The notes below the pieces were generated by a model that did not search any database, was not told where the DNA came from, and saw only the letters and a program-made list of their open reading frames with translations. 64,000 nt of DNA from Trichuris trichiura. Taxonomy: Eukaryota; Nematoda; Enoplea; Trichinellida; Trichuridae. Below, piece by piece: positions 28,211 through 38,900 of the stretch. A program made the position numbers and the translations under genes. How positions within the stretch are numbered: position 1 is the stretch's first letter; each line of letters begins with the position of its first letter. The stretch lies in contig JBAJFE010000018.1 of assembly GCA_037903355.1 (NCBI GenBank), forward strand, positions 558,001-622,000, read 5' to 3'.

Positions 28211-29878
28211 TGACTTTAAGTTCTAATTAAGAAGTTTCAACGTTTTACAAATTTCAGCACAGTTGCAAGGCAAATAGCTACTTGCTCAGCATAACTGAGC
28301 GCAGCAATTTCCCTATAAGGTTCTAAAAATCTTTGAAAACCGTTATACTCATCTACAAAAGCGGAGGTGTGCGTAGGTACAGAAACGGTAACAATAGGGT
28401 GGCAATTGTGTCTCCCGAACTTAAGACTAAATGTCAAAGAGATTTGTTAACTTATAATGTGTAAAATTATTTATGACTCAGACACTTTTTTATTCTCCTT
28501 ATAGGTCTTCCTGTCATATTTTTCTTCTGCGCATTGGTAGCGGCATACGTGCAAAATATTGCCAAGTTAGCAGCGAGAAAATCACGAAAACGATTTATTG
28601 AAATAGTATGATAACAATAACAAAAGATAGCGCTTTTTGCGCACCACTGAATGGTGCTTCGCGGAGGCAGGAAATTCCTTTTTGTTAATGCTTGAGGATG
28701 CAGAACGCTAACAGCTTTCCCGCCCGATGTTTTGCGACTACTTAGTTGGACGAATAACAACTGTCCGCTAGTAGACTGTTTTAATACATTTTGGCTTCTA
28801 TTACAAATGTACGGAACATCGTACAACGAATGGGCAAACGAAACTGCAAGCGCAGCCGTTGGCGCTTTTGCAAAACTTACGAAATGCAAATGTTCCTTTT
28901 ATGAGGGCAAAGTTTGCGGCCTAAGCAGATCGAAGGAAATAAAAACAGCGAAAGCGCCAGAATTAGTCACTTTGCGTCAAACCGTTACAGCGTCGAAACG
29001 CCAGCGCCAAATCGCTTTTCTGCTGGTAATTACGCTGTGAGCAGTTTCATCCACAATAGAAAGTGTGTATTTTTTTAAAATAGCGAAAAACTTGTTTTTT
29101 TGCAATAAAATGTTCCGCAGTGTTCGCTTGTTCAAACTGTTGTTCCCGATAACTGCTTGCTGCACTCCCATTTTGCCATCTAATTTTAATCTCACTGAAA
29201 GCCTAGCAGCCGAAAAAACTCTATATGTTATCGTGACTTGCTAATTTTTCAAAGGGAGGTTTCCTAGTGCTCGAACTTCTTGTCCAACCATCAGTTCAAA
29301 ATGCTGCAATATGTTTACCCATTTCATAGCATTGAAAGGTTGCCGAGATAGCTGCTGACGCTGCAATTTTTTTTTATTTACGCTTACGCGTTTGCAGCAG
29401 CGTTTAGCCATGGTTGTTTCGCTCCGGAACCATTTGAACCTGACTATATTTAACAAATGAGTTATGCAGCACATCTGCGATACTTGATTACCCCTTGCCC
29501 ATAGGGTTATGCATTGACCTTAACCGTAATTTTTTGGTTTAGTCCCTTCGCAAGCCAGCAGTCCAGACGTTCACTTCTTTTGCATATGATTGTTGCCTTT
29601 AGTTGGGGAACAATGTTTTACCTACTTTCCGTTTGCTTAAACGTTGCGCCAGTTGATTTTCATAAAGTTGCACGGGTCTATAAAGCTCCCTTAAATGACG
29701 TTAGCCTCAAACTGTTCTGTTTTTATTTCTTCTAACTCGATAGAAGGAGTTGGCAAAATTTTGGCGCTAAATGGCGTGACCCTGCCGTAGCGACTTTGGC
29801 CAGACGTTGTTGTACTATAACTTCTTGCTCCTGTTCCATTGTAGATCCTCAGTATTTTGGGCGTAGTGTAAATGCGGA
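28211..29878. promoter_or_regulatory. Shared 1.7-kb region between divergent VPS4 and NAA35
   Basis: The two housekeeping genes are transcribed away from this segment, so both promoters should lie here. I see no TATA box or element I can defend. A 140-codon minus-strand ORF (28467-28889) shows no domain and overlaps a plus-strand ORF of similar quality, so it is probably chance. Confidence 0.5.
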
Positions 29879-29922
29879 ATGGCCGAACTGGCAAAATCTT
29901 TATCCAAGCTTACCACAGATGA
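29872..29922 (+). promoter_or_regulatory. Out-of-frame upstream ATG overlapping the NAA35 start
   Basis: An ATG at 29872 lies 7 nt before the NAA35 ATG (29879) in another frame and opens a 16-codon ORF ending at TGA 29920-29922. Its context is poor (T at -3), while the main ATG has G at -3 and G at +4, so leaky scanning would favour the main start. Whether the mRNA begins upstream of 29872 is unknown. Confidence 0.5.
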
Positions 29923-32900
29923 TTCTCCCGAACCTGGCAATTCGGACTGGGTCGATGCAACGGAGGAGTTCAGGAATGCCTGCAGTCGTAAGTGTCAGTT
30001 TTCTCTCTTCAAATTCTTCACTTGCATTTACAGAACTTGAAACTGGAGAACTCGTCATGGCCAAAGAGTAGAATTCGTTTGTACTTTTGCGGATTAGCCA
30101 TTTGTTGCCCCTTTCAGAATAACGCTGTTCGATACTTTGTTAGCGGTGGAATTTATGGATCCAAGGCTCGACACAGGAGCTGCAAGGTCGACGCATAAAG
30201 TCACCAATTTTGGCGAAGCTGTCAAGGTGAGCTCTATTGTTAATTCCTTGTGCCAATCACCAATCGGTTTTATTGGCAGTAATAAACTTACTGGCAATAT
30301 TTTTGGTTAGCCAAGAAACAGTAGCTGAAAAGAAAAGTAACTTTTAAAAATTGCAAAGCGTTTGAAGTTCCTTTTTTAGCAAACTATTCTTCTTGTTTTT
30401 TAGCATTCCAACCACCGAACCTCTTTGCAGCGTTTATTTTACCTGAATTGGCGTTATTTGGTGGTTTTAGTGTGCAAGGTTGTTCTTCTTCCTCCGTATA
30501 TGTTAGTTTACGCCCGCTTAAAATAGCCTTTACAGTTTTATCCAGTCCTACAAGCATCAATTCTTGTTTTTCATCGTTTTATATATGAATATTTCTTCGC
30601 CTAATTAGTGAGCTTAGTTATTGCTTTTCCAAGCTGCTAGCAGAGTGCTAGTACGCTTAGTGACTATGTTAAGGGAATAATCCACAATTATTGACCACAT
30701 ACGCGAAATTAAATATACGCATTTGCGTTTAGGCGAATTTGTTGAGCAGTAATTTCACTTTTTGCTCATTTTTTAATTTTTCTAAACCAGTTTCTGGTTT
30801 GGGACTTATCAAAGGTTTTAATGTGCAATTTTGTTAAGAAAACAAAAGTCCTATGCGTGGTATGCTGTTAAGTTTGGCAAAATAAATTTTAGATGATATT
30901 TTGCCAGCATTTTCAAATAGTTCGTATTTTGCGCTTTGGCGAAGTGCTGTTCGTCTCTTGTTAATGTAAGGCGATTCAGGTTGATTTGTAAGTTAAATAA
31001 TTATTAATACATTCTTAATTTTACATCTAGCAAGTGTAAAAGAACTTTCGTCGAAATGGCCAATTGTCTGCAAATTCTTAATGCCACAAGCATTGAAAAT
31101 GTGGCTTCTTGGTACGGGAGCGTATGTTTTCATAATGCAAAAGTTTTATTACGGAATTTTTTCCGTTTAATGTGCTAAATAACTCCGGAGCTTTCGGGTC
31201 GACCGAAACCCGTCTTCAGCGGTTGTGAATTACGGATGTAACTTGTGCGCGTGACTTGAGTCTTCTGTCGTTTTCATGGTTTAAAGCGGGTGTTTTAAAG
31301 TTCTTTGTTGGTGGTCTTCTGTTTGTATGGTATGTAATTTGTCCGTTTTTGGCATTTTCTCATGTGCAGTGATTATTTCTTCTTTCACTTGTTCCATGTG
31401 TTCTTGTTTCACGTCCAATTATGGAGCAGCAGTCGTAACGCGTCACTATATTTGTCCAAATTTCACTTACATCTGCTCCTTGGTCGCGGTTATATGTGAG
31501 GTTGTGTCTTATGTAAAGGGCTTCTTTGATTCTTCTTAATCGTAGGTTCTTTTCATAACATAAGACTTTTGGGTTGAGCGTCTGGTTACATTCTGTGGCA
31601 TGTTCTGCCACAGCAGAGGCTTGTTTGGCTTTGTGTAGTTCCATTGCCACTGCTATTGAGCATGGCCTTCGCATTGTTGTAACTTGCAAGCCACTGCTAT
31701 TGAGCATTTCGCATTGTTGTAACTTGTTTTTTAAGTGTTCATTAAATCTATGTTCTAAAGTGTTCCCTGTTTCGCCAATATAAATTCCTGAGCAAGAGCA
31801 TTCGACTGCGTATACTAATCCTGTCTTCTTGTTTGTTGGGATTTTTGTTTTGTCCGAGCGAAGAATTGATCTGAGGTTAGGGGAGCTCTTGAAGAAGACT
31901 CTGAAACCTAACGTTCTTCCTAGCCGGGTAATTTTTTCTCCTAAGCTTGCCACATAGGGAATAACTAAGCAAGGCTGGTGCGAAGCGTTTTCTGCACTAG
32001 ATTCACGTTTGCGAAGCTTGTAGTTGAATACTTGGCTAATAAAGGACCTGGGATATCCGTTCTTGTAGAAAATTTTTCGAATGTAGTTGAACTCTGGTTG
32101 AAGATATTCAGGACTGCATAATTTGATTGCTCGGTCAATCATTCCGGAGAGGATACCACGCATTACTGATCTGGGGTGATGTGATGAAAAGTTGAGGTAC
32201 TGATCCGTGTGCGTGGGTTTTCTATATACTCTGGTTTTTAGCCCATCGTTTGTGCGAATAATTAAAGCGTCTAGAAAGGGTAGGGTGTTGTTGTCTTCTT
32301 TTTCCATTGTGAAAACGATTTGGTTCGGGCGGATGTTGTTGAGGAATTGTAAAAATTGCTCTTCCTTTCCAGCTTTAATAATTACGAATATGTCGTCTAC
32401 GTACCTTTTGTGGAGCTATGCTGTCTAACATTTGTCTTTCAAAGCTTTCCATAAATATTTCTGCTAATACTGGAGATAAGGGGCTGCCCATAGGTACTCC
32501 GCTAGATTGTTTGTAGTACTTGTTATCAAAAGTGAAATGATTGCCTTCTTCCATGCAAAAGGAAACCAATTTGACAATGTGAAAGGGATTTAGTTTAGTT
32601 CTGGTGGGTAGACTTGTGTCTGCATTGAGGAGATTGTATAGGATCTCAAGTGTATCTGATATGGGGATGCTCGGGAATAGTTCTTTTACGTCATAACTAA
32701 CCAGAATCTCATCTGGTTCTAGGTAGTGACTCCGGATTTCGTTGACAAAAGTTTTGCTATTTTTGATAAAGGACGGCTCTTTGCCAGTAAGTGGTTTGAT
32801 GATCGTTCCTAAGTATCGACTGAGTTCACTTGTGATACTATTAATGGTGGAGACTATTGGTCTCATTGGAATCCCTGGTTTGTGTACTTTTGGGAGACCA

Positions 32901-35900
32901 TAGAGCTCAGGGGGTCTGAAGTTCGATGCAAACTTAAGATGTGTTATCATTTTGTTGATTTCAGGTTCTTTGGTCTCTGTGGCATATGTGATGAGGAGAG
33001 ATCGAAGATTTTTCCGGGAAGCCTCTGTAGGGTCAGTGGGTAAAGGGGCATAATTGTTGGTGCTTAAGATAGCTGTCATTTTTTCCATGTAGGTGTTTCT
33101 GTCTAGTAGAACTATTTTATTCCCTTTATCGGCTTTAGTGATAATTCTGTTCGGTTGATTTCGAAGCTGATGTAGGCAGTTCATCTCATGTCGACTTAAG
33201 TTAGGAGTGGCGTTGAAGCGGTGATTTAAGATTAATGTAGATAAAGTGCTTTTAATCTGTCTGGCTCTTTGTGGGTCTGTCGAAGATAAGCTGTCTTCAA
33301 TTGAGGTAATGATATCGAGAATGGGCTCACAACCGCTGAAGACGGGTCTCGGTCGACCCGAAAGCTCCGGAGTAATTTATCGCATTAAACGGGAAAAATT
33401 CCGTAATAAAACTTTTGCATTATGCCACAAGCATTTACAAAACTTTACGTTTTTCATACTGTCACTTCGTACGACTATCTTCTGTCTCTCAAATTTTTAT
33501 TGAACCGATCTTTCAAACCGCCCAATGGACTTAATTCGAAATGTCAGTAAAACCCCGAGTCTTGGATAGTTAAAATTCGAGAATATGCAGTAAACTCTAC
33601 ACGAAATTGTGCAGATGTCAAAGTAGCTACCGCGCATCGAGATGGATGTGCAACATAGGCCTTAATTTTATTACAGTAAAATCGTGATTATTCGAAGTAA
33701 CCAAAGAACAAAATAGTCCGAATTTTCTCCAAAACTGTGCCACCGTATTCTTCAAATTTCGCTTTTGCTAGATTCTATGCAAATGCCCAAGTGTGAGTTG
33801 GGCTTTAGCGTTTTGTTTACATGTCGGTTGTTGCAAGAATTGCTCTACAGTTGTTGTTGTTGTTGGGAAAAACCAGTTTTGCAAAAGTTTATCAGCAAGG
33901 CAATTCAGCAGAAGTCGTAAGGTCGCTACAAATCGACTCACGCGTAATTATAGTTCGAATAATCAAGGGTTTACTGTACTACTATATAGTTCTCAGGTTT
34001 CTTAAGGGATTCATTATCGTTACGATGTTTTATTCTAGGTTAAATGTAATATTGTAATTTGTAAAGACTTGATGTTCAATTATAAGTTCGACGAGGCATA
34101 CGTATATTAAGTTTTTAGAGATTGGGGCATTTAGGACATCTTCAAAGTCTTGAGTATCCTTCCTCTGCCTATAAATGAACAGGATGTTGCCTATAGAATA
34201 ATGATTCCAAATATTTAATGGAATGTATTTGTAATGCAAAGAAGTCATTATGAAGATCGCTTTGCCTTCAGTATCATATACACTGCTGCTACTGGAGATA
34301 ATTTAATAATTTTTAGAGAGGCTTACTGAAAAGCAATCGTGTTCCCATCGCCGAACAAACGGTCATCATGGATGTTACTACGATAACTTTAGTACGAGTG
34401 CAAATTTGCAAGAGTTGATTTGCCCTTATCCGCTTTCGTGCTTGATAGGTGGCCTGGCTGAAAGGCTGTGGCGCGCTGGAATCCTTGTTTACCAACCTGT
34501 ACTTGCAAGAACCTTGGAAAATTGAAGAAATGGGTTTGCGTACGTTTTGTACTCTGATTCGTAAGCTTGTCAACCTGGTGTCAAGCATCGTGCAACGCGC
34601 CAACATCTACGAGGAAAGCAGCGTAAAGCGTCCACTGTTTTTTTGAAAAAAAGAAAGCCTAATCCAAGGTCGCCTTGACACAATTGCAGGAGGAACATCA
34701 CTTTATGATATCGCCGATGACGGTCGAATTGGGCTCATTTCCAATGCACAACGAGATGCCAAATAGCAAGCTGCTTTCCAGCCTTGAAGCGGTGGAAAAG
34801 CGATTGATGGCAAAGTCCCAAGTACTAACGTGCATGTTCTTACTTTTTGTTCACTTTTTAACAAAGCCGTGGGTGCATTATTTCCAAGTCGCCGTCGGCG
34901 AATGAACTTGCCTTCATAAAGGCAGTAGTTAAAATGATCGAGAGTTGAAGAAGCTGTACCCTTCTTTAGGCGGAAGCTGTGATTGGCTATGTCAACAGGC
35001 TGAGCTTCTACAGACATCTTTACGTTGCCCTTTTAGCGATGACGGAAAAAGACGAAGAAAAATGGGCGTCAAAAAAGGTCGGATTGTTCGAACCTTTTTC
35101 AACCTAGTAAAAATGTTAACCGTTTTCGTTGCAGGACATGGTCATCGGCGACGTAACGGAAATTCGACGCTCCCTTTTTGCTTGCCAACGCTGTCTTGAG
35201 CATTTGTACACTTCAAAAGAGGACGAGAGGATGCCTTCTCCTCGTAGATGTCTTTTTGAATTTTCCATTTATGGTCGGATGTGTAATTGTTTGCAGCCGA
35301 TCTGTCCGCCTACAATTTCATCTCACCCTGCGAGAGTTCAATGAAAGTTGGCAACAACATGTTTTCTTCACTGGTTGAATTCGGCAGTTTGGCCGATGCC
35401 GGCAAGTATCTGAGACGCATGGTCGGCCTCCTCTTGTCGGTTGTCAGTATTAGCGACAAAAAAGGCAATTACTTGATTACAATGGTAAATGTAGCAGGAT
35501 GTGCTGGTTGCATTCGTGTTGGCCGTTGATCCTTTTGCCTTCAGAAACAGTTTATAAAGTTTGTCGATTACCCGCTGAACGAACAACCTTGTCTGCTTAC
35601 CAGATCCGTCATGCAGGTAGGAGTTGAGTAGTCTTTACATGGAATATTTCAAAGCACTTTGCGTTTTAGTTGTTTTACTATCCAGGCGGTGCTTTGGAAG
35701 TACCGCTCATACCTTTTGCAGAATCGGTTCGTCTGGCTATGGAGAAACTCTGCATGCCGCCCTATCTTCCAAAAAAGTAGGTAGTTTTTACTAGTTCAGT
35801 GCATTAGCTGCCTGCTTTACTGGAGCGCCTCAAAGTTTAGCAGTATCGACGTTTATAGCCCTATTGTGTAATAGGGATAGTCTTTAACAAGGAAGCACCG

Positions 35901-38900
35901 GATGGGTTAGGGACGAAATTTCGAAAATCGAAATCCCGAATAAGTCTAAGACGCACTGCGAAGTGCTGCCTTGTGGCAGTTATGCATTGGCATCTTCTAG
36001 GCAAGGAATGTAGTTGAGCAGAAGCGTTGCCTTTTATATTACTTTGACCTACCAGGATCCCAACTCATTTCTTCATGATCGGTCGAGGAGCTGCACATCT
36101 AACACTGTAGTGAAGAATTAATGAATACATGAGGTTGTTCCTAATCGCTTTAAAAAATTTTTCCCCTTTTTATGGAAGCGACCGATTCATCGAATGTTCA
36201 AGTTATAATAGCTCAGCTGTTATTGTCGCCGTTCGGACTTCGTTTTTACCATTAGACTCCTGTTCTCGCTTAACAATCGGCTACAAAATTCGTTCACCTG
36301 CGTGCTCAGAACAAGTCATTTTCCAGATTTTAAAGTATTAATGCATCTACATATTCCAAAGCACAGTATGGTATGCTGGAGATCGGACTGAAGTGTAAGC
36401 CCGAAGTTCATTCAAATGGCTTATATGCAGCCTGCGTACACAGCATTGGCATAATCGTATGCGATACTTTAAACGTTTAAGCAACCTGGTCAATGACTTT
36501 TTTAAAATTCTGGTTCAGAGCCCTTTGTCGCATTAGCGGTTGTTTGTAGTAGACGTTTTTTTTGACTATAGGAATTTCATGGCAAGACAATGTTAAACCT
36601 ATTCTTTTCACCGTTAAAGCTAAGATTACAGTAATGTTTTCGGGATTCACCAGTTCTCATCCTCATCGTCAACGGCTATTTTTGTAGATTTTGCGCTGAT
36701 TAGCGAGTGTGCTATTCTCACTTTCAGCTAACTGTACGCTGCTCCTATTTTCCAATAGGATCGTCACGTAAGGTAGTACAGGATGCTCTTCTGACGCCAC
36801 ATTGACGCTCCGGATTTCGGGGCGTTTTAGATAGCGGAATTGCAGTTAAACACGTCGTAATGTACTTGCTTTAGAACCTCCGTGCTTTTAAAAAATGACG
36901 TCACAAATCACCGAGGAGGGTTCGGATTAAGCCTTTTATTTTTTCGCAGAATACTTTATTTGCGCTTATTTATTTCCCTTTCCAGTCAATGGCTCTGTGA
37001 TTTTTTAACAAAGAAACAGCATGGTTATATTCGGTGCGGGTGTTTGCTTTGCTCCCGGGCAATACAGTCCGCTCAAAGGATTGTCAGGTATTATTACTTG
37101 CTTAATCAATGCAAGCGTATGAATTTGTTCTCATCGTTCTCGCCATGCAATTAGTGGGTGTGACGCTTTGCATTTTTCTTTTTCCTATTAATACGCTAGG
37201 CAGCGAAACTTTGTAGCAGTTTAACTTGTTTGCTAGTCGACCTGCTTAAATGACCGTTGATTATTACGTTGTTTTGCTTATTCGTAGCGCAACCACTATG
37301 GAGGATACGGATTTGAGCCGTGCATTTGCAGTGCTGATGAACAGCTCTTATAAGGTTCTACCTGACGTTCTGCGCACCTACGGCCTATCTTCTAGCCGTC
37401 GTCTGTTTCACATACAAAGACTACTGCCCTTGCTCGGCGAGCTGATCGTGCAAGTAGGCATTGTTAGCCATAATTTTTTCCTGATAAAGCGACGGATGTT
37501 CAGAGTGATCTAGTGGATCGCAAGATCTCGGCTAATGTGGTCGAAGTAGTCGTAAGGCGGAGAAATCTACGTACACAGACCGGTCTTGGCAACATGGCAT
37601 GCTTTTATGTTTACTTGTTGCTGGAAAATGTTCGGGAATACATTTTCCTCAGCTTGTCCATGCGTATATACGAATACTTTGAACTGCCAGTTGTCTACTG
37701 GTATCTAACAGACGTGGTGCTAAGGTGGCACTTGGAAGTGATGCAACGATGCGAAGGTTTTGTCGACACCTTCAATGTCGTCTGTACAAGTGACATTAAA
37801 AGATCGGTTGACATTTTTCTAATTTGTCCTGTTCTTTGTTTTAAAGGCACTCGGGATAAGAACGACCGTCGTTTGCAGAAGATGCGCGCTAAACTGAGGG
37901 GTCCAAGTTCGCGCGACGTCGAGCTGCGAATGATGCAGGCGTTCATTTTCATTTTCAGGGCGTACTACCAGGTGACCATTTGTTGTTCATAGATTCGCCA
38001 TGTCGCTTTAGTTTTGCCGCTTATTGTAGATCTCGCTATGCTTGCGATGTTACGGCCTACTTCCACAGGACAAGGCAACTTTTGAGCACAACGAAGCGTT
38101 TTGCGCTCGAATTTTTTGTCGCTTTGAAGCATTGACGAAGCTGCCGTTTCCCTTCTTCTTCGATTATAAAGTCTTCCTTGCTTCATCGACACGGTATTAA
38201 TTTGATATATGCTTATTCATTGTCGCTAAAATTGCGCCTTTAGACTTTGCTGCGAAGTTAACCATACCAACTTGCATCAGGTGGTCAGAATGGCGGTGAA
38301 GTGTTTGAATACGGCATGTAATGTTCTGTCCAACCCAGTGCTCACTGGTGAAACGGTACGTTTATTTAATTTTTCTTAGTAATTCATTAACTAGCAGGTG
38401 CATACACGAAAAAAGTGGCGTACAACTTTTCCTCTTAAAAAAAGGTTAACTGGCAATGGTTGGTGGCCACTAGTTTTACGCTTGCGCGTATGCTCGCATG
38501 GGCTATCCATTTGCCTGCAACTTTTTTGCACGTGACGCGTTCTGAACACTAATTAAAGCCTTGTACTTTACCTTCCTTCTAATAACTGTTCATTGTCCCG
38601 AATTGCAGGTACCGTCGAATGCTAAACGTGCATGAGCACTATAAAATTCGTGGAAAGTTTGCGAAAGCTGCTGTTTGCTTACTTTTTGATGAATTTTTCG
38701 CATTGCAATCGATTTGCATTTACTTTGCGGTAGTAAGTGATAAAATGTCAGTCTTCGATAAGGTATGCACCTCTACTTCGCGCATTCGTGGCGCGCACGT
38801 AGCTTTTTTTCAATTGTTTCAACATTTTGGCTCCTCAGCTCGTCAGTGACACCCAACTTCTCTAAAGTGTCCAAAACATCCGGCACAGTAAAGCCTCGAT

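Noticed and set aside
28467..28889. 140-codon minus-strand ORF between VPS4 and NAA35
   Set aside because: No domain, no splice partners, and an overlapping plus-strand ORF of similar length; length is within chance for 64 kb.
35129..35344. Single-exon reading of the NAA35 segment ending HPARVQ
   Set aside because: It stops within the domain; using donor CCTC|GTAGAT and acceptor TTTGCAG|CC gives the frame that continues to KYLRRM and the rest of NAA35.
38609..38849. Possible NAA35 exon after CAG at 38609
   Set aside because: Reading phase 0 from the preceding exon meets a stop within nine codons; the exon at 40241 continues the family sequence directly.
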